Source of the DNA: Antribacter gilvus | GTDB lineage: Bacteria; Actinomycetota; Actinomycetes; Actinomycetales; Cellulomonadaceae | Direction of reading: 5' to 3' | Assembly (NCBI RefSeq): GCF_003946865.1 | Contig: NZ_QXTH01000001.1 | Coordinates: 372,001-436,000 of the forward strand | Length of the DNA stretch: 64,000 bases | Shown: one piece after another, positions 32,934 to 41,819 of the stretch | Layout of the letters: each line of letters begins with the position of its first letter | Position numbering within the stretch: the first letter of the stretch is position 1 | The notes under the pieces: generated by a model | What the model was told of the DNA's origin: nothing | The model's database searches: none | Seen by the model: only the letters and a program-made list of their open reading frames with translations | Position numbers and translations under genes: made by a program

Positions 32934-32998
32934 TCGGCGGACGCGGGGCGGCGCGGGCGGGGGCGGAGCGGGCGCGGGGCGGAGCGGGCGCGGTGCGC

Positions 32999-33883
32999 CT
33001 ACAGGTGCGGCGCCACGTGCTCCTCGTACCGGGCGAGCACCGTCGCCGCGGTGTCGGCCGCGGGCGCGGCCCAGATCTCCTCGTTGAAGATCTCCGTCTC
33101 GATGTCGCCCGTGTACCCGGCCGCGGCCACCCAGCGGGTGATCGTGGCGAAGTCGACGTAGCCGTCGCCCACGTGGCCGCGGGAGAGCAGCGGGTCCGCG
33201 GCGAGCGGCAGGATCCAGTCGCACACCTGGTACGAGGCGATCCGGCCCTCGGCGCCCGCCCGCTGGATCGACGACTCCAGCGCCGGGTCCCACCACACGT
33301 GGTAGGTGTCGACGACGACGCCCACCGCCGCCGCCGGGAACGGCGCCGCCAGGTCGAGCGCCTGCCCGAGCGTGGAGATCACGGCCCGGTCGGCGGCGAA
33401 GATGGGGTGCAGCGCCTCGAGGACGATGCGCACCCCGTGCTCCTGGGCGAACGGCACCAGGTCGGCGATGCGGTCGGCGACGCGGGCGCGCGTGGCCACG
33501 AGGTCGCGGTCGGCTGCGGTGGCGTCCGCCCGCGGACCTGCCCCGGGCGCCGACATCGCGGGCAGCCCGCCCACCACGAACACGAGCTCGCTCGCCCCGA
33601 TGGCGGCGGTCTCCTCGATGGCCCGGCGGTTGTCGTCGAGCGCCGCGGCGACCCCGGCCGGGTCCGCCGCGGTCAGGAAGCCACCGCGGCACAGCGACGA
33701 CGCCCGCAGGCCCGCCTCCGCGATGATCCGCCCGGCCTTGGCGGCACCGACCTCCTGGACGCGGTCGCGCCAGGCGCCCACGGCCCCGAAGCCCGCGGTG
33801 GCGGCCGCCTCGACGGCCTCGTCCAGCGTGGCGTGCTTGACGGTCGCGGTGTTGAGCGACGCGCGGTTCGATCGTCCAGTCAC
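32999..33883 (-). CDS. Sugar phosphate isomerase/epimerase, TIM-barrel (xylose-isomerase-like)
   Basis: 294 aa. The GTG at 33883 overlaps the upstream stop (GTGA) and has GGAGGTGACC upstream. AP-endonuclease-2/xylose-isomerase-like barrel: RIVLEALHPIF with the metal-site glutamate, VGVVVDTYHVWWDP with an Asp-His pair, GHVGDGYVDFATITRWV, and IETEIFNEEIW near the end. IolE, IolH and hydroxypyruvate isomerase are the nearest named types, but no single function can be assigned. Last gene of the Gfo/Idh-DUF993-isomerase operon. Confidence 0.82.
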   Translation of the reverse strand: MTGRSNRASLNTATVKHATLDEAVEAAATAGFGAVGAWRDRVQEVGAAKAGRIIAEAGLRASSLCRGGFLTAADPAGVAAALDDNRRAIEETAAIGASELVFVVGGLPAMSAPGAGPRADATAADRDLVATRARVADRIADLVPFAQEHGVRIVLEALHPIFAADRAVISTLGQALDLAAPFPAAAVGVVVDTYHVWWDPALESSIQRAGAEGRIASYQVCDWILPLAADPLLSRGHVGDGYVDFATITRWVAAAGYTGDIETEIFNEEIWAAPAADTAATVLARYEEHVAPHL

Positions 33884-35130
33884 AGGGTCACCTCCGCGTC
33901 GAAGCCGTTGACCGCGAGGAAGGCCGCGAGGCGACGCGCCGCGAGCTCGGGGTCGAGCAGCATCCCGCAGCCGTCCGCGAGCCGGAACAGCTCGACCAGG
34001 TGCGGCACCGACCGGCCCGCCTGCAGACCGCCCACCATCGAGAAGGCGGGCTGGAAGCCGTTGAGCCAGGACAGGAACGCGACGCCTGTCTTGTAGTAGT
34101 ACGTGGGCGCGGCGAAGATGTGCCGGCCCAGCGCCTCGGTGGACGCGAGGATCGCGTGGCCCCGCCCGGCGTCGCCGGCGTCGAAGGCCTGCAGCGCCGT
34201 GGAGGCCGCCGGGTAGATCGCCGCGAAGATGCCGAGCAGCGCGTCCGAGTGGCCCTGCTCGTCGCCCGCGATGAGCTCCGGGTAGTTGAAGTCGTCGCCG
34301 GTGTACAGGCGCACGGGCGAGCCGGGCAGCGCGGCGAGCGAGCGGCGCAGGCCGATCTCGTGCGACGCGTCGAGCAGCGACACCTTGACGCCGTCGACCC
34401 GGTCCTGGTGGGCCGTGATGAGGTCGAGGAACACACCGGTGGCCGTGTCCACGGACGCCGAGCCCCAGTAGCCCTCGAGCGCCGGGTCGAACATGGTCCC
34501 CAGCCAGTGCAGGACCACGGGCTGGTCGGCCTCGGCGAGCACCGCGTCGTACACGCGGGCGTAGTCCTCGGGACCACGGGCCACCTTGGCCAGCGCCCGG
34601 GAGGCCATGACGATGACCTGTGCGCCCGACTCCTGGACAACGTTTACTTGCTCGCGGTACGCGTCCGTGACGGCCTGCAGCCCGGCCTCGCCCGGCTCCA
34701 GGGCGGCGGGGTCGAGCTGGTCCGTGCCGGCGCCGCACGCGATGCGCGCGCCCACCGTGGCGGCCTCGGCCGCCGACCGGCGCACCAGCTCCTGCGTGGC
34801 CGACCAGTCGAGGCCCATGCCCCGCTGCGCGGTGTCCATGGCGTCGGCGACGCCCAGACCGTACGACCAGATCCGGTGCCGGTACGCGAGCGTCGCGTCC
34901 CAGTCCACGTCCGCGGGCGCGCCCGGTACGTTCTCGGCACCGGCCCGCGGCACCACGTGCGCCGCGGCGAAGGCGACGCGGGAGACCAGCGGGCCCTCCG
35001 GCGTCGTCCACGGGCCGGGAGCGCGCAGGGCCAGGGTGCCCGACGTCGTCTCAGCGCCGAAGGCGGGGAGCGTCACCGACACGCCGCTCGCCTCGAGCAC
35101 GGGGGCGTCGCCCGTGGTCGCCGCGCTCAC
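33880..35130 (-). CDS. DUF993 family protein (aldolase/dihydrodipicolinate-synthase-like)
   Basis: 416 aa from a GTG at 35130 that overlaps the upstream Gfo/Idh stop (GTGA). DUF993 proteins are related to the dihydrodipicolinate synthase/aldolase barrel. Visible stretches: HRIWSYGLGVADAMDTAQRG, VVLHWLGTMFDPALEGYWGS, DGVKVSLLDASHEIGLRR with a candidate Schiff-base lysine (VKVS), and VRLYTGDDFNYPELIAGD. The function is unestablished. Its place between a dehydrogenase and an isomerase gene suggests a carbon-carbon-cleaving or hydrating step in catabolism of an unidentified sugar or cyclitol. Confidence 0.8.
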   Translation of the reverse strand: MSAATTGDAPVLEASGVSVTLPAFGAETTSGTLALRAPGPWTTPEGPLVSRVAFAAAHVVPRAGAENVPGAPADVDWDATLAYRHRIWSYGLGVADAMDTAQRGMGLDWSATQELVRRSAAEAATVGARIACGAGTDQLDPAALEPGEAGLQAVTDAYREQVNVVQESGAQVIVMASRALAKVARGPEDYARVYDAVLAEADQPVVLHWLGTMFDPALEGYWGSASVDTATGVFLDLITAHQDRVDGVKVSLLDASHEIGLRRSLAALPGSPVRLYTGDDFNYPELIAGDEQGHSDALLGIFAAIYPAASTALQAFDAGDAGRGHAILASTEALGRHIFAAPTYYYKTGVAFLSWLNGFQPAFSMVGGLQAGRSVPHLVELFRLADGCGMLLDPELAARRLAAFLAVNGFDAEVTL

Positions 35131-36290
35131 AGCGCGATCTCCGGGACGTCGAGGCGGCGGCCCTCGGCCGACGACTGGAGGCCGAGCTCCGCGAGCTGCA
35201 CGCCGCGGGCGGCGGAGAGGAGGTCGAAGCGGTGGGGGCGACCGGCGACGACGTCGCGCAGGAACTCCTCCCACTGCAGCTTGAACCCGTTGTCGAGGTC
35301 GGCGTTCGCGGGGACCTCGAGCCACTGGTCGCGGAACGGCTCGGTGACGGGGAGGTCCGGGTTCCACACGGGCTTGGGGGTGTGGGCGCGCTGCTGGGCC
35401 ACGCACTTGCGCAGGCCGGCCACAGCGGAGCCGTGGGTGCCGTCGATCTGGAACTCGACCAGCTCGTCGCGGTAGACGCGCACGGCCCACGAGGAGTTGA
35501 TCTGGGCCACGACGGGGTCGCCGCCCGGGGTCTCGACGTCGAAGATGCCGTAGGCGGCGTCGTCGGCGGTGGCGTCGTACTCCTTGCCCGACTCGTCCCA
35601 GCGGGTGGGGATGTGCGTGATCGTGCGGGCCGTGACCGTGCGGACCGGGCCGAGGATCCCCTCGAGGACGTAGTTCCAGTGGCAGAACATGTCGGTGGTC
35701 ATGCCACCGCCGTCCTCCTTGCGGTAGTTCCAGGAGGGGCGCTGGGCGGCCTGGGTCTCGCCCTCGAACACCCAGTAGCCGAACTCGCCGCGCAGCGACA
35801 GGATGCGGCCGAAGAAGCCCTCGTCCACGAGGCGGCGGAGCTTCACGAGGCCGGGGAGGTAGAGCTTGTCGTGCACGACGCCCGCGGTCACGCCGGTCTC
35901 CTCACGGAGGCGGGCGAGGGCGATGGCCTCGTCGAGCGTCTCCGCGGTCGGCTTCTCGGTGTAGACGTGCTTCCCGGCCTTCATGGCCTTGGAGAGGGTG
36001 GCGGCGCGCAGCGACGTCATGGAGGCGTCGAAGACGATGTCGATGCTGTCGTCGGCGATGGCGGCGTCGAGGTCCGTGGTCCAGTGCTCGACGTCGTGCT
36101 TCGCCGCGAGCTCGCGGATCTTCTCCTCGTTACGGCCGATCAGGACGGGCTCGACCTGGATCCTGGTGCCGTCGGCCAGGGTGACGCCGCCCTGCTCGCG
36201 GATGGGCAGGATCGAGCGCACCAGGTGCTGGCGGTAGCCCATGCGGCCGGTGACGCCGTTCATGGCGATGCGCAGGGTGCGTGTGGTCAT
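35127..36290 (-). CDS. Gfo/Idh/MocA family oxidoreductase
   Basis: 387 aa; the ATG at 36290 follows AAGGGAGTCC. The Rossmann glycine motif reads NGVTGRMGYRQH, unusual for this family and reminiscent of the GxxGRMG motif of dihydrodipicolinate reductase. The EKP motif follows (KHVYTEKPTAETL), then the C-terminal domain with GGGMTTDMFCHWNYVLEGIL. First gene of a three-gene coupled operon with DUF993 and isomerase genes. A LacI-type operator (36319-36332) lies 29 bases upstream, and a LacI gene is next upstream on the same strand. Substrate unknown. Confidence 0.85.
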   Translation of the reverse strand: MTTRTLRIAMNGVTGRMGYRQHLVRSILPIREQGGVTLADGTRIQVEPVLIGRNEEKIRELAAKHDVEHWTTDLDAAIADDSIDIVFDASMTSLRAATLSKAMKAGKHVYTEKPTAETLDEAIALARLREETGVTAGVVHDKLYLPGLVKLRRLVDEGFFGRILSLRGEFGYWVFEGETQAAQRPSWNYRKEDGGGMTTDMFCHWNYVLEGILGPVRTVTARTITHIPTRWDESGKEYDATADDAAYGIFDVETPGGDPVVAQINSSWAVRVYRDELVEFQIDGTHGSAVAGLRKCVAQQRAHTPKPVWNPDLPVTEPFRDQWLEVPANADLDNGFKLQWEEFLRDVVAGRPHRFDLLSAARGVQLAELGLQSSAEGRRLDVPEIAL

Positions 36291-36318
36291 CGGGGGACTC
36301 CCTTGTGGTCGCTGCGCG

Positions 36319-36332
36319 GGAATGCGCTTTCC
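36319..36332 (-). promoter_or_regulatory. LacI-type operator before the Gfo/Idh-DUF993 operon
   Basis: GGAATGCGCTTTCC, a palindrome with one mismatched pair around GCGC. Likely site for the LacI protein encoded just upstream. Confidence 0.6.
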
Positions 36333-36376
36333 AAGCGTAGGTGACGGGTGGCGCCCGGGTCAACGTCTGCGTCTCT

Positions 36377-36416
36377 GCCGAGGTAGTGGCTTCGTCCGAC
36401 GAGGTGACTACCTGGG
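36377..36416 (-). terminator. Imperfect GAGGTAGTGCC-family palindrome ending the LacI gene
   Basis: GCCGAGGTAGTGGCTTCGTC pairs with GACGAGGTGACTACCTGGGC with four mismatches. The far arm overlaps the last codons of the LacI gene, and the TAG stop (36408-36410, minus strand) comes from the repeat's AGGTAGT. Confidence 0.6.
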
Positions 36417-37499
36417 CGGGGTGCTCTCCCGGACCACGACCTCGCCGCGGACCGGTACGTGGCTCGCGTCCTCGTCCAGGCCGAGCGCGAGGCGGGTCGC
36501 CAGCTCTCCGACCTGCTCGAGCGGGATCCGCACGGTCGTCAGCGCGGGCGTCACGTCCCGCAGCGTGTGGATGTCGTCGAAGCCGGCGACCGCGACGTCG
36601 TCGGGCACGCTCAAGCCGGCGTCCCGGACCGCGGCCATCGCGCCCACCGCCATGACGTCCGCGACCGCGAACACCAGCTCCAGGCGGGGGCCGGTCCGTG
36701 CCAGCAGTGCGGACATCGCCGAGTACCCGCCGTCACGGCTGAACGCGCAGCCCACCAGGTTTTCGGCGGGGACCTCGCAGCCCAGCTCCGCCAGCGCCTC
36801 CACGAATCCGCCCGCCCGGTCCAGGGCGGTGCGGTGCGTGGGCGGGCCGGTCAGCACGGCGAACTGCCGGTAACCGAGCCCGTGCAGCGTGCGGGCGAGC
36901 TCGGCCGCGCCGTCGGCGTTGGCGATCTCGACGACCGGCAGGTCCGCGACCGGCTGGCCTACTACCGCGACGCCGCCCCCGGACCGGCGGAAGGTCTCGA
37001 GGGCGCGCGCCAGGGCGTCGGCGGTAGGGGCGGCCGGGGCGGCCTCGCCCTCGGCGCCTTCCTCGCCCAGGGTGACCGGGGCGTCGTCGGAGAGGAAGCG
37101 TCCTCCCGCGAGGATGACCGCCCGGGATCGCTGGCGGTGCACGAGCTCGACGAAGGCGAGCTCGCGCTCCGGCTGGAGGCCGGTCGAGGCGAGGGTGACG
37201 ATGAGGCCTTCGCGCTCGGCGGCTGCGGCGACGCCGGCGGCGATGGTGGAGAAGTAGGGGTCGGCGATGTCGTGGACCACGAGGCCGAGGGACGCCGTGC
37301 GGCCGCGGGCCATGGCCTGGGCGCTGGGGTCGGGGGAGTAGTCGAGTCGGCGGGCCGCCTCGAGGACGCGGTCGCGCAGGTCGGAGCGGACGGTGCGGGT
37401 GGCGCTGCCGTTGATCGCGCGCGAGGCGGTGGCGAGAGACACGCCCGCCTCGCGCGCGACCTGGCTGAGTGTGACGGGGCCGTCGGTGGACATGGGCAT
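36408..37499 (-). CDS. LacI-family transcriptional regulator
   Basis: 363 aa; the ATG at 37499 has GGGGAGG upstream. The HTH TLSQVAREAGVSLATASRAI is followed by the hinge and an effector domain (LGLVVHDIADPYFSTIAAG to VAGFDDIHTLRDVTPALTTV). An Ala/Pro/Glu-rich insertion near residues 150-170 is unusual. Located directly upstream of the Gfo/Idh-DUF993-isomerase operon in the same direction, so it is its probable regulator through the GGAATGCGCTTTCC site. The stop codon lies inside a dispersed palindrome. Confidence 0.87.
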   Translation of the reverse strand: MPMSTDGPVTLSQVAREAGVSLATASRAINGSATRTVRSDLRDRVLEAARRLDYSPDPSAQAMARGRTASLGLVVHDIADPYFSTIAAGVAAAAEREGLIVTLASTGLQPERELAFVELVHRQRSRAVILAGGRFLSDDAPVTLGEEGAEGEAAPAAPTADALARALETFRRSGGGVAVVGQPVADLPVVEIANADGAAELARTLHGLGYRQFAVLTGPPTHRTALDRAGGFVEALAELGCEVPAENLVGCAFSRDGGYSAMSALLARTGPRLELVFAVADVMAVGAMAAVRDAGLSVPDDVAVAGFDDIHTLRDVTPALTTVRIPLEQVGELATRLALGLDEDASHVPVRGEVVVRESTPPR

Positions 37500-37536
37500 A
37501 TCCTGCCTCCCCGCGGCCCCCTCGTGTGGGAGGGAG

Positions 37537-38742
37537 TCAGACGCGGGCCATCCGGATGCCCGTGTCCCGGTACGCGCGCTCGATCACGCTCGCGTAGCCG
37601 GCCAGCATCCGGACGTGGCTGAACCGTGGCCGGGCGGCCGTCCGGGCCGACTCGAGCTCGGTCCGCCGCGCCGCCGCCTCGATCCACGTCGCGGCGATCT
37701 CGTGCGGTTCGTAGCCCGTGACGAAGCCGATGCGGTCCACGATCGACGCGGAGTCGCCCACCGGCGTCGTCACGGGAACCGCGCCGCACATGGCGCCCTC
37801 GATGAGGCAGAGGGGCGCCGCCTCCCCGAACGCCGACGTCAGCGCCACCACGTCGGAGACGGCGTACACCAGCTCCATGTCGTGCCTTACGCCCAGCGGG
37901 TGCAGCCGGTCGAGCAGGTCGGGCCGGTCGCCGAAGATGGTGTCGAGCGCGGTCACGAGATCGGGGTTCGACGTGCTCATGCCCGCCCCGCACATCAGCG
38001 CCCGCCCCGCGGGCTCCAGCTCGAGGAACACCCGCGCCGACCGGAGGAACAGCTCGGGGTTCTTCATCGCGTCGAACCGCGCGGCGTAGGCGACGACGGT
38101 GGCGTCGGCCGGCAGGTCCATCGCACCCCGCAGGGCGAGGCGCCGCGCGCCCGACGCCGGCCGGAACCGCGCCAGGTTGATCCCGTTGGGCACCACGCGC
38201 AGGAGGTGCGCGGGCACCCCGGCGGCGCGGTAGGCGTCCCGTGTGGACTCCGCGCAGGCGACCACGGCGGTCAGGCGCCCGGCGTCGGCGGCGGTGAGCA
38301 GGTCACCGAGCGCCTGTCCCTGGTGCTCGGGGTCGGACCGGTGCAGGCACGCGACCACCGGCCGCTCGGGGAAGCCGGGCTGGTTCACGAGCCGCAGGGG
38401 CTGTTCCTTGAGCGACAGGATGACGTGCGCGCTCAGCGCGTTCCGCGAGGCCGCCGCCAGCTCCGCGTCGGTGAACTCGCGCGGGTCCAGGCCCGCCTCG
38501 GTGCTGCGCCCCAGCGAGGTGACGCGCACGCCGGCGGCGCGCAGGGCGCGGTACCTGGGGTCGTCCGCCATGCGCTGGAGGGTGGCCTCGCGTCGCATCT
38601 CGGTGTGGATGCTCAGCACCGAGTGCTGCTGGCGGCCGGCCTGGTGCAGCCCTGCGACCACCGTCGTGTGCAGCGCACGGGCGCCACCACTGAAAAAGCC
38701 CTCGTACAGAGAGAGCACACGCAATCCGTTGCGCTGGATCAC
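37537..38742 (-). CDS. GT4-family glycosyltransferase
   Basis: 401 aa from a GTG at 38742 with GGAGGTGG six bases upstream; an in-frame ATG at 38781 adds 13 residues but lacks a ribosome site. GT-B fold: N-terminal RVLSLYEGFFSGGARALHT, middle VVPNGINLARFRPA, VVAYAARFDAMKNPELFL as the nucleotide-sugar domain start, and the C-terminal acceptor/donor signature AFGEAAPLCLIEGAMCGAVP (a GT4 E-x7-E pattern). Probably transfers a sugar to a cell-surface glycan or lipid. The 71-base gap to the upstream kinase gene is AT-rich for this genome. Acceptor and sugar unknown. Confidence 0.83.
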   Translation of the reverse strand: MIQRNGLRVLSLYEGFFSGGARALHTTVVAGLHQAGRQQHSVLSIHTEMRREATLQRMADDPRYRALRAAGVRVTSLGRSTEAGLDPREFTDAELAAASRNALSAHVILSLKEQPLRLVNQPGFPERPVVACLHRSDPEHQGQALGDLLTAADAGRLTAVVACAESTRDAYRAAGVPAHLLRVVPNGINLARFRPASGARRLALRGAMDLPADATVVAYAARFDAMKNPELFLRSARVFLELEPAGRALMCGAGMSTSNPDLVTALDTIFGDRPDLLDRLHPLGVRHDMELVYAVSDVVALTSAFGEAAPLCLIEGAMCGAVPVTTPVGDSASIVDRIGFVTGYEPHEIAATWIEAAARRTELESARTAARPRFSHVRMLAGYASVIERAYRDTGIRMARV

Positions 38743-38813
38743 AGCAACCACCTCCAGTTCCACATGGTTCTTCCTGCTCATGTGGAGTACATGGCATTTC
38801 GGTTACGTGCAGA

Positions 38814-39473
38814 TTACGTGCTGGAGGAGATTTTGCCCATCAGTTCGGCAATATCTCTCTGTGCCTGGGCGGGAGAGGTTGTGCGGCACCCCAAGGAGAC
38901 CCAGCGTTCGATGAGACGGGGTTCCGCGCGGAGCAGACCCAGACCACGCCGGAGAAGCGTACCCAACGGTTTGCGTGCTTCGGCAACGTCCCGGAGGAAC
39001 CGGTACCAGAAGCTGACCAGCCGGGGCTGCTGCAGGCAGATCGCGTCCGCGAGGATCCCCTCCTCGCGGCAGACGGCCACCAGCTCGGCGGCGAAGATGC
39101 CCTCGGCGATCACGACCGGGCACCCCTGCGTCTCGACCACCGTGGTGCCGGTGCGGCGCGAGGTCGGGATGTCGTAGACGGGCACCTCGGACCGCCCCGT
39201 CGTGACGACCGAGCGCAGCGCCTCCATGGCCGCGACCGAGTCCCAGGTTGCCGGGCTGTCCCAGTCGACGCTGCCGTACCGCTGCGGGAGCCCGGGGTGG
39301 TCGATGTCGAAGTAGAAGTCGTCGAGCTGCACCACGGGCGCGCCGACCCGCCGTCCCAGCGACGTCTTCCCCGAGCCCGAGGGGCCCGTCAGCAGGACGA
39401 TCCGCGCCAGCGGGCGGCGGGCGCCCGGCGGGACGTCGAAGAGAGGCTCGGGCTCGGGGGCGGCAAGGGTCAC
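38814..39473 (-). CDS. Uridine kinase-like P-loop protein
   Basis: 219 aa from a GTG at 39473; a TTG at 39482 is possible and neither has a good ribosome site, so it may be leaderless. Walker A GPSGSGKTS (near residue 30), then VVQLDDFYFDIDHPGL, matching the DDFY motif of uridine kinases and phosphoribulokinases, and VVIAEGIFAAELVAVC as the Walker B-like strand. The C-terminal third (FLRDVAEARKPLGTLLRRGL) is also kinase-like. Substrate not certain: nucleoside or sugar. It follows lutC after 67 bases and precedes the GT4 gene. Confidence 0.72.
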   Translation of the reverse strand: MTLAAPEPEPLFDVPPGARRPLARIVLLTGPSGSGKTSLGRRVGAPVVQLDDFYFDIDHPGLPQRYGSVDWDSPATWDSVAAMEALRSVVTTGRSEVPVYDIPTSRRTGTTVVETQGCPVVIAEGIFAAELVAVCREEGILADAICLQQPRLVSFWYRFLRDVAEARKPLGTLLRRGLGLLRAEPRLIERWVSLGCRTTSPAQAQRDIAELMGKISSST

Positions 39474-39540
39474 GGGGACCAATTGTCGGGCCGGATCGCG
39501 GGGAGGGCGAACCCGCGGAGGGTGACGTCGGTCGCGTCGG

Positions 39541-40206
39541 TCAGGTTGCCAGGACCACGTGCAGCGTCCGCGGGCCGTGGACGCCCTCGACCCGGTCGAG
39601 CTCGATGTCGCTCGTGGCGCTCGGGCCGGAGATCCACGTCTGCGGTCGCTCCGGGTGGGCGCCGAGCAGGCGGACGGCCTCCGGGACGGTCTGCACCACC
39701 TGCTCGGCGCGGACCACGCAGACGTGCACGTCCGGGACCAGTGAGATCGCCCGGCGGCCCTGGTCCGGCCCGGCGTCGAGCACGATCGTGCCCGTCTCGG
39801 CGATCACGACCCGGGCCGCCGTGACGACGGCGCCCAGCAGGTCGAGCTCGGCGGCTGTGAGCGGGGCCTCCGGAGAGTCCGTGCGCACGTCCACGCCGTC
39901 GAGCCCGGCCAGCCAGGCCGGGTCGAGCCCCGGCGGGACCACGATCGAGCTGACGTGGTCACCCAGCGCCGCCGCGACCGCCGCGGCGATCCCGTCGGCG
40001 GGGACCTGCACCACGTGCGCCTTGTAGTCGACGAGCCGGTCGACGAGGATCTCGAGTGCCTCGGCCGACCCGGGCGCGTGCTCCCCGGCGGCGCGGTACC
40101 CCCGCGACACCTCCTTGGCGGCCGCCACGTGATCGGTGGCCTCAGGGTCCGGACGGCCCAGCGCCGCCCGGACCCGGGACAGCACCTCGCTGCGTGCGTC
40201 GCTCAC
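39541..40206 (-). CDS. lutC: L-lactate utilisation protein LutC
   Basis: 221 aa; the GTG at 40206 overlaps the lutB stop (GTGA). DUF162/LUD domain: SEVLSRVRAALGRP at the N-terminus, VVIAETGTIVLDAGPDQGRR in the centre and DVHVCVVRAEQVVQTVPEAV. Third subunit of the LutABC iron-sulfur L-lactate dehydrogenase system that lets cells grow on lactate. In this window lactate could come from rhamnose catabolism through lactaldehyde. Confidence 0.9.
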   Translation of the reverse strand: MSDARSEVLSRVRAALGRPDPEATDHVAAAKEVSRGYRAAGEHAPGSAEALEILVDRLVDYKAHVVQVPADGIAAAVAAALGDHVSSIVVPPGLDPAWLAGLDGVDVRTDSPEAPLTAAELDLLGAVVTAARVVIAETGTIVLDAGPDQGRRAISLVPDVHVCVVRAEQVVQTVPEAVRLLGAHPERPQTWISGPSATSDIELDRVEGVHGPRTLHVVLAT

Positions 40207-41819
40207 TTCTCCTCCTCCTCCTGGGCAACCGGGGCAGCCGGGGCGTCCCGCTCCGCCCACCACTGACGGAACGTCTGCTTCGGCGGCACGGGCAGGTCGC
40301 GCGAGTCCGTCCACGCCGACGCGGGGTAGGGCAGCCGCCCGATGACCCCGTCCCGCGCGAGCACCCGCCCGGCGCGCAGCGGCTTCTCGGCGAGCGCGAA
40401 CCGCTTCCCGTCGGCCATCGCGAACGACGCCGCCTTCATGGCCGCGCCCCACAGGGTGACCCGGGACCGGTCGGCGTCGACCTCCCGCGTCCGCAGGTCG
40501 ACGAGGATCGACGGGATGTCGATCTTCACCGGGCACACGTCGTAGCACGCCCCGCACAGCGTCGAGGCGTAGGGCAGTGCAGAGTTCGGGTCGCCATGTC
40601 CGTTCAGCTGCCCGGAGACCCCGCCCGACGACGCCGTCAGCTGCGGCGTGAGGATCGCCCCGATCGGCCCGGGGTACACGGACCCGTAGGCGTGCCCGCC
40701 CACCCGCTCGTACACGGGGCACACGTTGAGGCACGCGGAGCAGCGGATGCAGTGGAGCGCGGCGCGCCCCACCTCGTCGGCCAGCACGGACGTACGCCCG
40801 TTGTCGAGGAGCACGAGGTGGAACTCCTGCGGCCCGTCGCCCGGCGTCACGCCCGTCCACAGGGAGGTGTACGGGTTCATCCGCTCCCCCGTGGACGACC
40901 GCGGCAGCAGCTGCAGGAAGACCTCGAGGTCCTCGTACGACGGCACGAGCTTCTCGATGCCCATCACCGTCACGAGCGTCTCGGGCAGCGTGAGGCACAT
41001 CCGCCCGTTGCCCTCGGACTCCACCACGGCGAGCGTCCCGGTGGACGCCACCGCGAAGTTCGCCCCGGAGACGGCCACCTTCGCCGAGAGAAACTTGCGC
41101 CGCAGGTGCGCCCGGGCCGCCATAGCGAGCTCGCGCGGCACGTCGGACAGGTCCGCGGGCGCGTCGCCCATCCGGGCGAGGAAGATGTCGCGGATCTCGG
41201 AGCGGTTGCGGTGGATCGCGGGCACGAGGATGTGTGACGGCATGTCGTCCGCGAGCTGCACGATCAGCTCCGCCAGGTCCGTCTCGACCGCCGCGATGCC
41301 CTCCTCGGCCAGCGCCTCGTTGAGCCCGATCTCCTGCGTGGCCATGGACTTGACCTTGACCACCTCGTCGGCGCCCTTGGCCTTGACGATGCCGGCGACG
41401 ATCCGGTTCGCCTCGGCCGCGTCGCGCGCCCAGTGCACCACGCCGCCGCGCGTGGTGACGTTGCGCTCCAGCTCTTCGAGCAGCTCGGGCAGGTCGTCCA
41501 TGACCCGCTCCTTGAGCGCGGAGCCGGCGTCGCGCAGCGCCTCCCAGTCGGTCACCTCGTCCACGACGCGGGCCCGCTTGGCCCGGATCGTCGACGTCGC
41601 GTGCGCGAGGTTGCGGCGCATCTGCGCGTTCTTCAGGGTCTCCTTGGCGGCGTCCGGGAACGACGGCCCCCAGCGCAGCGGCTCGGCCGGGTGCGGCACG
41701 GGTCCGAACGGCTCGTCGTGGGGCGGTGCCCCCGCTGTGCCGCCGGGCGCAGCGTGCCGCCCGGGCGCGTGGTCGCCCGGGCGGCGCAGGCCGGGGATGC
41801 CGAGGAACGTGCGGCTCAT
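40203..41819 (-). CDS. lutB: L-lactate utilisation iron-sulfur protein LutB
   Basis: 538 aa; the ATG at 41819 overlaps the lutA stop (ATGA). After a Pro/Gly-rich N-terminal extension of about 45 residues comes a LUD-type domain and two ferredoxin-like clusters, CIRCSACLNVCPVY and CGACYDVCPVK. It ends in an Ala/Glu-rich tail. Iron-sulfur subunit of the LutABC complex. The N-terminal extension is longer than in Bacillus LutB. Confidence 0.93.
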   Translation of the reverse strand: MSRTFLGIPGLRRPGDHAPGRHAAPGGTAGAPPHDEPFGPVPHPAEPLRWGPSFPDAAKETLKNAQMRRNLAHATSTIRAKRARVVDEVTDWEALRDAGSALKERVMDDLPELLEELERNVTTRGGVVHWARDAAEANRIVAGIVKAKGADEVVKVKSMATQEIGLNEALAEEGIAAVETDLAELIVQLADDMPSHILVPAIHRNRSEIRDIFLARMGDAPADLSDVPRELAMAARAHLRRKFLSAKVAVSGANFAVASTGTLAVVESEGNGRMCLTLPETLVTVMGIEKLVPSYEDLEVFLQLLPRSSTGERMNPYTSLWTGVTPGDGPQEFHLVLLDNGRTSVLADEVGRAALHCIRCSACLNVCPVYERVGGHAYGSVYPGPIGAILTPQLTASSGGVSGQLNGHGDPNSALPYASTLCGACYDVCPVKIDIPSILVDLRTREVDADRSRVTLWGAAMKAASFAMADGKRFALAEKPLRAGRVLARDGVIGRLPYPASAWTDSRDLPVPPKQTFRQWWAERDAPAAPVAQEEEEK

